Source: JANQFV01 sp964468185
GTDB taxonomy: Bacteria > Planctomycetota > Phycisphaerae > UBA1845 > Fen-1342
Direction: 5' to 3'
Length of the DNA stretch: 64,000 nucleotides
Assembly: GCA_964468185.1 (NCBI GenBank)
Contig: CAYXTR010000002.1
Span: forward strand, 124,001 to 188,000
Positions 43,611 to 52,239 of this stretch are shown here, in pieces. Every line of letters starts with the position of its first letter. Within the stretch, counting starts at the first letter, position 1. The notes beneath the pieces are model-generated. The model was not told the origin of the DNA. It saw only the letters and a program-made list of their open reading frames with translations, and ran no database searches. Both the position numbers and the translations under genes were made by a program.

Positions 43611-43617
43611 CTAATTA
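43590..43617. mobile_element. Possible mobile-element scar
   Basis: The segment read on the minus strand as TTAGGGACAGCCACCTATTT (about 43595-43614) lies exactly at the point where a signal-peptide gene is cut off and a second gene fragment begins. From memory, similar GGGACAG.CACCTATTT strings occur at ends of REP/Y1-transposase-linked elements. No transposase is present here. Tentative. Confidence 0.3.
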
Positions 43618-43703
43618 CTCCAGACGGTGATCTGGTTGGCGGCCACGGCTGGTCCACTCAACGCCGCCGTGCAGACTACTGCGATCAACATGGTTCGACT
43701 CAT
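43611..43703 (-). pseudogene. Truncated secreted-protein gene (signal peptide only)
   Basis: ATG 43703 (complement) has AAGGAG eight bases upstream and encodes 30 residues: MSRTMLIAVVCTAALSGPA followed by VAANQITVWSN, then TAG inside the scar sequence. This is a complete, well-initiated signal peptide with only about 8 mature residues, so the gene is broken. It begins 12 bases after the stop of the PEP-CTERM gene on the same strand, so the two probably formed an operon. Confidence 0.6.
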
Positions 43704-43715
43704 TTGTCTGTCTCC

Positions 43716-44411
43716 TTAATCAAAACTCCACGTACGGTTTCGCGGCCACGCGGCCACGAGAAGCACGGCGGGTAGAAACATCGAAGGCTCGGGGATCACA
43801 CCGAAGCGGAAGTAGTCCCACTCATGGAGGCCAGCTCCGCCCTGTGTGCCGTCACCCCAAGCGATATCTGAGCAGTGAAGTAGGTGGATCAGATACCCCT
43901 CACGTGCGCATTCATCGTCAATGAAGAGCCGGTACGTGCGCATGTCCGTGGATTCGAGGCGATACTCATGAAACATGTTTGGCTCGAAGGGGATACTCGC
44001 GGACCCTTCATACAGGCTGCGAAGGTGGTCGTGTTCATACACGAAGACGACGTTCCATGCATCGTCACTGCTAAATCCGACGAGCGGGTCAGTCACGTGT
44101 GCCTCGTCGATCTTGAGCCGCCACTCCACGACGAACGTCTCGTTGGGATCGGGGTCCATCTGGCCGGGGCGCTCGATGCGCGCGGCGTCGTACACGCCGT
44201 CGTCGTAGAGCGAGTCGATCGTCATGACGCCGTCGTTGAGGGTGCGAATCGCGCCATCGCCTTCGTACGGGCCGTCCCAGTTGCCCCAGACGCGCTCCCA
44301 GCCCTGATTCTCCGGGAAGTCGTCGCCTTCCCACGCGATCCAGTACGGCTCCGCGACCGCTGGCGCACTGATACAGATGGCGACGAGCAGTTGTAATAGA
44401 CGTGATTTCAC
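43716..44411 (-). CDS. PEP-CTERM domain protein
   Basis: 231 residues from GTG 44411 (complement), chosen because AGGAGGAG precedes it by a suitable gap and the product then starts with a clean signal peptide, VKSRLLQLLVAICISAPAVA. The body is a LamG/concanavalin-like beta-sandwich (WERVWGNWDGPYEGDGAIRT, ETFVVEWRLKIDEAHV, MFHEYRLESTDMRTYRLFID). The tail IPEPSMFLPAVLLVAAWPRNR is a PEP motif, hydrophobic segment and Arg cluster: the exosortase sorting signal. It should be processed by an exosortase and exported to the surface or matrix. Exosortase is not in the window. Confidence 0.82.
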   Translation of the reverse strand: MKSRLLQLLVAICISAPAVAEPYWIAWEGDDFPENQGWERVWGNWDGPYEGDGAIRTLNDGVMTIDSLYDDGVYDAARIERPGQMDPDPNETFVVEWRLKIDEAHVTDPLVGFSSDDAWNVVFVYEHDHLRSLYEGSASIPFEPNMFHEYRLESTDMRTYRLFIDDECAREGYLIHLLHCSDIAWGDGTQGGAGLHEWDYFRFGVIPEPSMFLPAVLLVAAWPRNRTWSFD

Positions 44412-44489
44412 GACATTCTCCTCCTTCTGCTGCGGCATTCGGCGGCACGGCCCCAAGCGTCAGGCCCCGAAGCCCGGCGCTACAGTACC

Positions 44490-44508
44490 GGCCGACCAGA
44501 GGTCGGCC
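44490..44508. repeat. Palindromic unit A, 8-base stem with AGA loop
   Basis: GGCCGACC-AGA-GGTCGGCC, a perfect stem, followed by a C-run. It is nearly identical to the unit at 44597-44615, with a compensatory base-pair change. Confidence 0.7.
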
Positions 44509-44596
44509 CCCCACAAGACGTCAGCCTCGGAGGCCTGACGCTACACCGGCGGGACGCCGATGCCACCCCGGCTTGGAGGCCTGCCGCTCCGTTGCT

Positions 44597-44615
44597 GACC
44601 GACCAGAGGTCGGTC
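44597..44615. repeat. Palindromic unit B, 8-base stem with AGA loop
   Basis: GACCGACC-AGA-GGTCGGTC. It differs from unit A by one G-to-A and the matching C-to-T, so pairing is kept. A C-run follows here as well. Confidence 0.7.
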
Positions 44616-44940
44616 CCCCAAGTACGGGCCGGAGGCCCATGCTCCCCGCGACGCGCGGCAGCACACGTCACGACACCGGGCGTGTGACACGGTGACCCGC
44701 CCGTTGCTGGTCCCGCCGATTGATGCTGCGCATAGTATACCCCCGCAACGACCGATATTGCAATACAAAAGTACGATTACGCGTAGGGGTGATCGCCTGC
44801 AAGTACAATTCATCCGTGTGCGTTATCGAAGGTGTAGTTATAGGCTGGTGTTGAAGCAGGGAGGCATCAATAGGCACGACTGGAGCGGTTAATCATGCGC
44901 ACGTGCTTTGATTGTAGGTTCACTGTGCGGTAGCCAATAT

Positions 44941-44961
44941 GCACCGGTTGAAAACCGGTGC
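44941..44961. repeat. Palindromic unit C, 9-base stem with GAA loop
   Basis: GCACCGGTT-GAA-AACCGGTGC, a perfect 9-base stem with a 3-base purine loop, followed by CACAGAC. Same architecture as units A and B. Confidence 0.65.
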
Positions 44962-45077
44962 CACAGACACAGGAATTGAGGAGGGGCGCCCACGGCTAGG
45001 CAGGCGGGACGCCGGTGTCACTGCTCCAATGCTGAAGACCCGAGCCAGAGGAGTTTTCGGATAGCCTCCCTGTGAGG

Positions 45078-46046
45078 TCAGTCTATGCCCTGTGCAGCCA
45101 GCCAGCGTTCGGCGTCGAGGGCGGCCATGCAGCCGGTGCCGGCGGCGGTGACGGCTTGCCGGTAGGTGTAGTCCGCGACATCACCTGCGGCGAAAACCCC
45201 CTCGACATTGGTGTTCGACCGGCCGGGCTGAGTCCAGACCAGATAGCCCTTGTCGTTCGTCTCCAGTACGTCCTTGAACAACTCTGTATTCGGCGTGTGT
45301 CCGATGGCCAGGAAGAGGCCCTTGCACGGCAGCTCGCGCTCCGCGCCGGTCTTGACATTCTTGAGCTGGACAGCGGTGATGGCTTTGTCGCCGAGGACAT
45401 CGGTGACAATGCTGTCCCAGACGGGCTCCATCTTGCCGCTTTCGACGTGCTTGAAGAAGCGGTCCTGCATGGCCTTCGACGCACGCAGTTCATCGCGGCG
45501 GTGGACGAGGTAGACTTTCTTCGCAAACTTGGTCAGATAGGTGCCCTCTTCGATGGCCGAGTCACCGCCGCCGATCACGACCAGGTCCTGATCGCGGTAC
45601 ATGGGCATGGCGCCATCACAGACGGCACACGCGGAAACGCCGCCGCCGCTCTTGGCGAGGCGTTGCTCGTTCTCGAGATTGAGCCAGTTGGCGCGGGCGC
45701 CGGTGGCGATGATCACGGCGTGGGACTGGACTTCCTTGTCGCGGCTCTTGATGGTGAAGGGACGCTCCTTGAGGTTGACCGCTTGCACATCGTCGCGGAT
45801 GAAGCGGGTGCCGAAGCGCTCGGATTGGTCGCGGAAGGCCTTCATCATCTGGGGGCCCATGATGCCGTCGGGGAAGCCGGGATAATTCTCGACGTCCGTG
45901 GTAAACATGAGCTGACCGCCGGGGATTAGCCCGCCGGCATTGAACCCCTCGAAACAGAGGGGCTCGAGGTTGGCGCGGGCGGCATAGATGCAGGCGGTCA
46001 GGCCGGCGGGCCCCGATCCGATGATGACGACTTTCTCCGTGGCCAT
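45078..46046 (-). CDS. trxB: Thioredoxin-disulfide reductase
   Basis: 322 residues. It transfers electrons from NADPH through FAD to thioredoxin. FAD motif IIGSGPAGLTACIYAARA at the start; NADPH motif VVIGGGDSAIEEG near residue 160; redox-active disulfide CAVCDG near residue 142; the second FAD motif GVFAAGDVADYTYRQ near the C-terminus. This is the low-molecular-weight bacterial type with normal cysteines (no Sec). Upstream on the same strand is pilT, with a 118-base gap. Confidence 0.96.
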   Translation of the reverse strand: MATEKVVIIGSGPAGLTACIYAARANLEPLCFEGFNAGGLIPGGQLMFTTDVENYPGFPDGIMGPQMMKAFRDQSERFGTRFIRDDVQAVNLKERPFTIKSRDKEVQSHAVIIATGARANWLNLENEQRLAKSGGGVSACAVCDGAMPMYRDQDLVVIGGGDSAIEEGTYLTKFAKKVYLVHRRDELRASKAMQDRFFKHVESGKMEPVWDSIVTDVLGDKAITAVQLKNVKTGAERELPCKGLFLAIGHTPNTELFKDVLETNDKGYLVWTQPGRSNTNVEGVFAAGDVADYTYRQAVTAAGTGCMAALDAERWLAAQGID

Positions 46047-46164
46047 GCGTCCTCCTTCACACGGTTGGGGTGGCTGGTTACGTGTCGATTGTAGTCATAA
46101 CGCCCGAACTTGCGGACGGGGCGGTACAAGGATGCCAGCAGCACCAAGGTCGAGGTGACCCGGC

Positions 46165-47310
46165 CTAGCCTTCGGCTTCCTTTTCCAGCATCTGCTCGTC
46201 GTAGCTCTTCTTGCCGAGGGCGGCGGCAGCGGACTGGCCGCGAAGCTTGGCCTCGATCTTGGACTGGAATTCCGTTGGATTGCGGGCGCGCTCCAGGCAT
46301 TCGTCACCGTCGACCTGGTCAGCGTCGTAAATCCGCCAGAGGTGATCATCGAGCAGCTGCATGCCGTATTTTTTACCGGTTTGGATGGCCGAGTCGATGC
46401 GATACGTCTTGTTCTCACGGATAAGGTTGGAGATGGCCGGCGTAATGACCAGGAACTCGTACGCGGCGATACGGCCGCCGCCCTTCTTGGGTAGAAGCGT
46501 CTGCGACAGGACGGCCAGCAGGTTGGTCGAAAGCTGGACGCGGACCTGCTCCTGCTGGGCGACGGGGAAGGCGTCGATGATACGGTTGATCGTGCCCTGG
46601 GCACCGGTCGTGTGCAACGTGGCAAAGACCAAGTGGCCGGTCTCGGCCGCACGGATGGCGGCTTCCATCGTTTCGAGGTCACGCATCTCACCGACCAGAA
46701 TGACATCCGGGTCCATGCGCAACGAGCGGCGCAGGGCCTCGGCAAAACTCGGCACGTCGACACCCACCTCACGCTGGGTGAAACAGCACTTCTGATGCTG
46801 GTGGTAGTATTCGATGGGGTCTTCGATGGTAATGACGTGGCGGTCACCGACCTGGCGATTGATGTGGTCGAGCATGGTGGCCAGCGTCGTCGTTTTGCCG
46901 GAACCGGTCGGGCCGGTGACGAGAAAGATGCCACGCGGGCGGCGGCAGAGGGCCTTGACGATCTTGGGCAGGCCGATTTCGTCGAAGGACAGGATCTTCG
47001 ACGGGATCAGACGGAGCACCATGGAGATGTTGCCCTTCTGGCGAAAGACGGACACACGAAAGCGGCCCTTGTCTCCGAAGGCGAAGCCGTAGTCGGTGCC
47101 ACCTTCTTCCTGGAGCTCCTGCTGGTTGCGCTCGGGCGTGACGGACTTCATCAGTGCGACCGTGTCGTCCGGCTCGAGGGACTTGGTCTCGAGGGAGCGC
47201 AGGCGGCCGTCGAGTCGCAAGACGGGCGGGCGTCCTACGTGCAGGTGAATGTCCGATGAACCGGCACGAATGCAGGTTTCCAGCAGGCGGTCAATGTGAA
47301 CGGTTGCCAC
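46165..47310 (-). CDS. pilT: PilT-type twitching motility ATPase
   Basis: 381 residues, close to the family norm of about 345-370. It is a hexameric ATPase that powers type IV pilus retraction. Motifs are IRAGSSDIHLHVGRPPVLR (PAS-like N-domain), GPTGSGKTTTLATML (Walker A), the Asp box ITIEDPIEYYH, VGEMRDLETMEAAIRAAE (Walker B; split family signature) and the His box ATLHTTGAQGTINRI. The AIRAGE-type motif is AIRAAETGHLVFATLHT. It lies 55 bases downstream of pilB on the same strand, so the two probably form one unit. Confidence 0.95.
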   Translation of the reverse strand: MATVHIDRLLETCIRAGSSDIHLHVGRPPVLRLDGRLRSLETKSLEPDDTVALMKSVTPERNQQELQEEGGTDYGFAFGDKGRFRVSVFRQKGNISMVLRLIPSKILSFDEIGLPKIVKALCRRPRGIFLVTGPTGSGKTTTLATMLDHINRQVGDRHVITIEDPIEYYHQHQKCCFTQREVGVDVPSFAEALRRSLRMDPDVILVGEMRDLETMEAAIRAAETGHLVFATLHTTGAQGTINRIIDAFPVAQQEQVRVQLSTNLLAVLSQTLLPKKGGGRIAAYEFLVITPAISNLIRENKTYRIDSAIQTGKKYGMQLLDDHLWRIYDADQVDGDECLERARNPTEFQSKIEAKLRGQSAAAALGKKSYDEQMLEKEAEG

Positions 47311-47365
47311 GGCGTATCCTCATCAACTACTCATCTATCACAAGTCGGCAGTGCGGCGAGGAGGC

Positions 47366-49090
47366 CTACTCCTCGTCGGTCAGGATGCCCTCAGCCTGTG
47401 TAATGCGCGCGATCTCCTGCGCGGTGGTAATACCGCGCATGATTTTCAGTTTGCCGTCTTCGAGCAGGTTGCGCATGCCCGAGGCACGCGCCGCCCGACG
47501 CAGCTCGTTGGTTGGCGATCGGTTGAACGCGAGCTCCCGAATCTCGTTGTTCATCTCGAGCATCTCAAAGATGCCCTGTCGACCACGGTAGCCCGTGTTC
47601 TGGCAGCGGCTGCATCCGGCGCCACGATAAAGCTGGCGACCTTCCAGGTCCTTGTCCGTCAGGTTCAGCATGCGCAGCGTGATGCGGTCGGGCGTCGGGT
47701 CGACCTCTTTGCATTCTTTGCAGATCGTACGAATGAGGCGCTGCGCCATGATCGCCTGAATCGACGACGCGACCAGGAACGGCTTGATTCCCATGTCCAC
47801 CAGACGCGTGACGGCGCTGGGGGCGTCGTTGGTGTGCAGCGTGCTGAAGACCAGGTGGCCCGTCAGGGCGGCCTGCACCGCTACTTCGCCGACCTCGCGG
47901 TCACGAATTTCACCCACCAGGATGATGTTCGGTGCCTGACGCAGCATGGAGCGCAGAATGCGGGCGAACGTCAGCCCGATATCCTCGCGGACCTGGCATT
48001 GATTCATGCCGGTGAAATTGTACTCGACGGGGTCCTCGGCGGTGATGATCTTGCGGTCGGGGCGGTTCAGTTCCTGCAAGGCGGCGTATAGCGTCGTCGT
48101 CTTACCCGAACCCGTCGGGCCGGTGACCAGGAAGATGCCGTTCGGCTGGCGGATAATCCGCTGAAACAGTTCGTAGTTGTCTTCTTCAAAACCGAGGCCC
48201 GTGACACCGACCTTGACCGAGTCCGGCCGCAGGATACGCAGCACCACGCTCTCGCCGTGGTAGGCGGGTAGCGAGCTGACACGGAAGTCGATCTGCTGCT
48301 TGCCGATATTTTTCTTGATACGGCCGTCCTGGGGCAGGCGTTTTTCGGCGATGTCGATGCCGGAGAGGATCTTCAGGCGGGCGATGACTGCGCCCTGCAT
48401 GCTCTTGGGAATGTTGTCGCGTTCGATGCAGACGCCGTCCACGCGATAGCGCACGCGGACCCGGTCCGACATCGGTTCGACGTGAATATCCGAAGCGCGC
48501 ATGCGTACGGCCTCGTCGATCAGAAGGCTGACGAGCTTGATGACCGGCGCGTCCTCATCCTCTTCGACGGCGATCTTTCCTTTGTCGCGGACGTCGGTGT
48601 CGCCCCCCATCTCCTTGACCGCTTCGTCGACCGTGTCGCGGCTCACGGCGCGGTCGATGAAGTGATCGATGAAGCGCTGGATCTTGCTCTTGGGTGCCAG
48701 CGCGCATTCGAGCTCTTTATTCAGCAGGAAGCGCAGCTTGTCCTGCAGTTCGAGGTCCAACGGATCGGAGATGATGATTTTGAGCTTGTTGCCCTCTTCC
48801 TTGAGCGGCAGGACCTTCTCGTCCTTGATGATCTTGTCCATCTTGTCGGGCAAGGTGTCCAGGATCGCGGGAACCTGCACATTCTTGTCCAGATCGACGA
48901 ACTCCAGATCAAACTGCGTCGCGAGCGCCTTGGTGACGTCGTCCTCACTGGCCAGTTCGAGCTCAACCAGGGCTTCGCCGACGCGCTGCCCGTGCTCGGA
49001 CGCATAGGTGATCGCGTCCTTCAGCGCCTCAGGCGTAATGATGTTCCAGCCGACGAGGATCTCGCCTAACTTCTTGCGGCGTCGTGCCAT
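47366..49090 (-). CDS. pilB: PilB/GspE-type assembly ATPase
   Basis: 574 residues from ATG 49090 (complement; MARRRKKLGEILV), with GAAGGA upstream; the longer open frame is not family-like. Extension ATPase for type IV pili or a type II secretion motor. Two MshEN-like N-terminal modules are visible (LGEILVGWNIITPEALKDAI, and another around 105). The ATPase core has RASDIHVEPMSDRVRVRYRV, GPTGSGKTTTLYAAL (Walker A), AEDPVEYNF, VGEIRDREV and STLHTNDAPSAV. Zinc-binding CxxC pairs are in CKECKEV and CSRCQNTGYRG. The pseudopilin-like gene at 26.4 kb may be a substrate. Confidence 0.93.
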   Translation of the reverse strand: MARRRKKLGEILVGWNIITPEALKDAITYASEHGQRVGEALVELELASEDDVTKALATQFDLEFVDLDKNVQVPAILDTLPDKMDKIIKDEKVLPLKEEGNKLKIIISDPLDLELQDKLRFLLNKELECALAPKSKIQRFIDHFIDRAVSRDTVDEAVKEMGGDTDVRDKGKIAVEEDEDAPVIKLVSLLIDEAVRMRASDIHVEPMSDRVRVRYRVDGVCIERDNIPKSMQGAVIARLKILSGIDIAEKRLPQDGRIKKNIGKQQIDFRVSSLPAYHGESVVLRILRPDSVKVGVTGLGFEEDNYELFQRIIRQPNGIFLVTGPTGSGKTTTLYAALQELNRPDRKIITAEDPVEYNFTGMNQCQVREDIGLTFARILRSMLRQAPNIILVGEIRDREVGEVAVQAALTGHLVFSTLHTNDAPSAVTRLVDMGIKPFLVASSIQAIMAQRLIRTICKECKEVDPTPDRITLRMLNLTDKDLEGRQLYRGAGCSRCQNTGYRGRQGIFEMLEMNNEIRELAFNRSPTNELRRAARASGMRNLLEDGKLKIMRGITTAQEIARITQAEGILTDEE

Positions 49091-49311
49091 GCGGGCATCC
49101 TTCGGTGCGGGCGTTGTAGCTTTTGTCAATGCCGGGGCCGCCTCAGCGCGGGCCCCGGCCAGCACCGAATTCTATCCGAAACCCGCGTTTCCGTCACGCC
49201 CGCCGCTGGGGTGCCGGCGACGCGCCCGGGCGGTACAATCGACCTTCGCGGCCGCTGCCGCAGGTGTCAGCCCGGCGGCCCCCGGTAGCTCTCTGATTGA
49301 GGAACGCAGCG

Positions 49312-50544
49312 ATGACCCGTTTCAACCCCATCGAGTCGCTGGCCAGCATGCGCCACGAGTTTGGCGAGCATGGCGGCGTGAACATGTCCATCGAGGCCAG
49401 CACGACCTTTACGGTGATGCACGCCGATACGATGCCCGATATTTTCCGTGGACGGCTCGGGCCGGACACGGGCGGCTGCTACCTGTATGGGCGGCATTTC
49501 AATCCCACCGTGTACGTGCTCGGGCGTGAGCTGGCGGCTCTGGAGGGCATGGAGGCCGCCTACTGCAGCGCCAGCGGCATGAGTGCCATCGCGTGCAGCG
49601 TGATTCAGCTTTGTGGCAAAGGAGAGCATCTGGTCGCCGGTGATACTCTCTATGGCGGGACATTTGCGATTTTCAAGGAGTTCTTGCCGGAGCGTATGGG
49701 CCTGAACACGTCCTTCGTGAACGTGAACGACCTGGATGCGGTCGAAGCAGCGTTCACAGACAAGACGCGGGTGCTCTATGTGGAGACGATGTCGAACCCG
49801 ACGCTGGTCGTCGCGAACATCCCCCAGCTTGCCGAACTCGCTCATCGCCACGGGGCGAAACTGGTAGTCGACAACACGTTTTGCCCGTTGATCGTGTCGC
49901 CGGCCCAACTGGGTGCCGACGTCGTGGTCTACAGTTTGACCAAGTTCATCAACGGCACGTCCGATTACATCGCCGGGGCCATCTGTGGCAGTCAGGAGTT
50001 CATTACGCAGCTCATGGACCTGCACCATGGGGCGCTGATGTTGCTCGGCCCAACCATGGACCCACAGACGGCGTTCAATATCAGTCTGCGCCTGCCTCAC
50101 CTGGGGATTCGGATGCGGGAGCATAGTCGACGCGCGCTCACGTTCGCTGAGCGCATGCATGAATTGTCCGTGCCGGTGACCTATCCTGGTCTGCCCAGCC
50201 ATCCACAGCACGAGCTGGTCAAGCAGATCGGCAACACGGAGGAGTTTGGCTTCGGTGGTCTGCTCGGCATTGATCTCGGGTCGGTTGCGCGTGCCAACCA
50301 GTTCATGGAGCTCCTTCAGAACAAGGACCGGTTCGGCTACATGGCGGTCAGCCTGGGCTACTTTGACACGCTGATGTCCTGCTCCGGCTCGTCGACGTCG
50401 AGCGAGCTATCGGACGATGACCAGAAGCGTGCCGGAATCTCGCCGGGGTATGTCCGCATGTCGATGGGCTACACGGGTTCACTCGAACAGCGTTGGAGCC
50501 AGCTCAGCGACGCGCTCGGTGAACTGGGATTGATCAAGAAGTGA
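49312..50544 (+). CDS. Cys/Met metabolism PLP enzyme (methionine gamma-lyase / cystathionine gamma-lyase-synthase family)
   Basis: 410 residues from ATG 49312, GAGGAA seven bases upstream. Fold-type I PLP enzyme. YLYGRHFNPTVYVLGRELAA is the active-site Tyr/Arg loop, AAYCSASGMSAIACSVIQLC follows, VDNTFCPLIVSPAQLGADVV precedes the Schiff-base Lys in VVYSLTKFINGTSD, and SLGYFDTLMSCSGSSTSSEL closes the substrate pocket. It acts on sulfur amino acids by gamma- (or beta-) elimination or replacement. Exact specificity cannot be separated by eye. Isolated, divergent from pilB. Confidence 0.88.
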   Translation: MTRFNPIESLASMRHEFGEHGGVNMSIEASTTFTVMHADTMPDIFRGRLGPDTGGCYLYGRHFNPTVYVLGRELAALEGMEAAYCSASGMSAIACSVIQLCGKGEHLVAGDTLYGGTFAIFKEFLPERMGLNTSFVNVNDLDAVEAAFTDKTRVLYVETMSNPTLVVANIPQLAELAHRHGAKLVVDNTFCPLIVSPAQLGADVVVYSLTKFINGTSDYIAGAICGSQEFITQLMDLHHGALMLLGPTMDPQTAFNISLRLPHLGIRMREHSRRALTFAERMHELSVPVTYPGLPSHPQHELVKQIGNTEEFGFGGLLGIDLGSVARANQFMELLQNKDRFGYMAVSLGYFDTLMSCSGSSTSSELSDDDQKRAGISPGYVRMSMGYTGSLEQRWSQLSDALGELGLIKK

Positions 50545-50563
50545 GTGAGGCTGGCGCGCGGGC

Positions 50564-51661
50564 TCACCCGTTGCGAGCGGCGTCACGCACCAGTGGATCG
50601 TCGTCCGTGGTGGCGGCCTGTCGAGCGGCGGCGGTGGCTTCGTCAAGGCCCGGGTAGTTTCCGGAGACGAGCAGGGCATTCCGCCGCCACATGTTCCGCC
50701 GCGCACGTCGCGTGGCGGAGTCACGTGTCAGACGGCGATAGTCGCCGCTACGCAGATTGATCAACGGGGCCAACGCGAGGCGGTGGGGCAGTTGCTGGAC
50801 TTGCAGTTCCGGATGAGTCCCCAGTGGCGCTTTGGCGTTGTAGGGGCAGACCTGCTGGCAGATGTCACAGCCGAATACCCAAGCGCCCATCTGTGCGCGC
50901 AGGTCCGGTGCAATCGCCTGGCGGTGCTCGATCGTCAGGTAGGAGATACAGCGGCGGGCATCCAGCTCGTGTGGCCCGACGAGCGCCCCGGTCGGACAGG
51001 CATCCAGGCACCGCGTACACCTGGCACAGCGCTCCGTGACGGGCTCGTCCGGCACCAATTCCAGACTCGTGAAGATTTCACCCAGAAACAGATAAGAGCC
51101 TCGCTCCGCGTTGAGCAGGCAGGTGTTCTTCCCGATCCAGCCCAGGCCCGCCGCCGCTGCCAGATCGCGCTCGAGTAGCGGTCCGGTATCGACGAATGCG
51201 CGACGGGTAAACGGGGCGCTGAAGCGTGTCTGGAGGTCTTCCGCCAAGCGGGCGAGCATGCGCCGCAGCACGGTGTGATAATCCCGTCCGCGCGCGTATT
51301 GAGCGACATGTCCGGTGGCCGGCTGGCCGAGCTGGTGTTCAGGCGCATTGTTAAGATCTTGTGGCGACAGGTGGCCATCCGGGCGGCGATAGTTCACCGC
51401 GACACAGATGATCGAGCGGGCGTCGGGAACGATATCGGCCGGATTTGCGCGAATGCGGACGTTGCGATGCAGGTAACGCATCGTTCCGGCGTAGCCCTTT
51501 TTCAGCCAATCCCTATAATAAGCCCCCCGCGTGCTCGGGCTGGGTGAGGTTATTCCAATGAGGTCAAACCCCAGGGCACGCCCGTGAATCTTGATGAAGT
51601 GACTTTTTTCCGCTGGCGTCATTTCAGTCGATGATACCGCGGATGCCCGCGACGCATCCAC
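50564..51661 (-). CDS. queG: Epoxyqueuosine reductase QueG
   Basis: 365 residues. GTG 51661 (complement) has AAGG eight bases upstream and is used; ATG 51622 (MTPAEKSHF) is an alternative without a site. It is a cobalamin-dependent [4Fe-4S] enzyme making the last step of queuosine in tRNA. KIHGRALGFDLIGIT at the N-terminus, GLGWIGKNTCLLN in the cobalamin-binding part, the ferredoxin motifs CARCTRCLDACPTGAL and CDICQQVCPYN, and a C-terminal HEAT-like segment ending DPLVRDAARNG. The gene is convergent with the PLP enzyme. Confidence 0.95.
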   Translation of the reverse strand: MDASRASAVSSTEMTPAEKSHFIKIHGRALGFDLIGITSPSPSTRGAYYRDWLKKGYAGTMRYLHRNVRIRANPADIVPDARSIICVAVNYRRPDGHLSPQDLNNAPEHQLGQPATGHVAQYARGRDYHTVLRRMLARLAEDLQTRFSAPFTRRAFVDTGPLLERDLAAAAGLGWIGKNTCLLNAERGSYLFLGEIFTSLELVPDEPVTERCARCTRCLDACPTGALVGPHELDARRCISYLTIEHRQAIAPDLRAQMGAWVFGCDICQQVCPYNAKAPLGTHPELQVQQLPHRLALAPLINLRSGDYRRLTRDSATRRARRNMWRRNALLVSGNYPGLDEATAAARQAATTDDDPLVRDAARNG

Positions 51662-51709
51662 CGGAGAGGCCTTTCAGCCTCGTGATGCGCGCGGGTGAGG
51701 AGTGCAGCC

Positions 51710-52117
51710 ATGTTCAACTATGACTGGTTCCACGGCCCCGGGTTGCAACGGCAGATCGACGAAGCCAAGTCGCGTTGCGCCGGCCAGAAGTTTCCGGACG
51801 CTGCCTGCCGTAAGAACGGCAACGGGACCGACGAATACGACCAGTACAAGCAGGAACTCGAGACCCGCATCATCCTCTATCTCAAGGATGGCTTGAGCTA
51901 TGAGATGAAGGAGATTGCGGACATCGGCATGAGCAGTGCACTTGCTTTCGAGTGTGTGCCGGTCGACGAGAGCTACCAGGTCGGGGCTTACGTGATCGTG
52001 GTCCCGTTCGAGGACATCGCCCGCGTCGAGGTCTTCGCAGTACATCCGGAAGAGAAGCCGGAGGAGAATATTCGCATTCCAGGCTTCCGGGCAGGTGCTG
52101 CGGACGGACGCGAGTAG
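51710..52117 (+). CDS. Hypothetical protein, 135 residues
   Basis: ATG 51710 has GAGGAG seven bases upstream. A soluble, acidic protein without signal: MFNYDWFHGPGLQRQIDEAK, then CRKNGNGTDEYDQYKQELET, IILYLKDGLSYEMKEIADIG and VIVVPFEDIARVEVFAVHPE. The good ribosome-binding site and protein-like composition make it a likely real gene. I do not recognise a family. It is divergent from queG and upstream of a lipoprotein hydrolase on the same strand, with a 122-base gap. Confidence 0.65.
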   Translation: MFNYDWFHGPGLQRQIDEAKSRCAGQKFPDAACRKNGNGTDEYDQYKQELETRIILYLKDGLSYEMKEIADIGMSSALAFECVPVDESYQVGAYVIVVPFEDIARVEVFAVHPEEKPEENIRIPGFRAGAADGRE

Positions 52118-52239
52118 AAAAATCGACCAACGTGTGACCCTGGACCCGGGTCCGATTGACTGGAGACGGGAAACGAAGCAGAGACGAATGCGTCCTGAGG
52201 GCGCGTCGCCGGTCGTCGTACTCGTGAGGTGGAACGGCA

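Larger units (their letters stand above)
44412..45077. other. Intergenic stretch of 666 bases rich in palindromes
   Basis: Between the PEP-CTERM gene and trxB. 44458-44660 is GC-rich and contains several hairpin units. 44700-44930 is noticeably AT-richer with no convincing ORF. 44941-45022 has another hairpin and a GGCGGGACGCC element. The PEP-CTERM promoter is presumably near 44412. No RNA gene recognised. Confidence 0.5.

Noticed and set aside
44668..44877. Possible small minus-strand protein in the palindrome-rich gap
   Set aside because: No ribosome-binding site, no signal or domain; the region is AT-richer and looks regulatory or non-coding.
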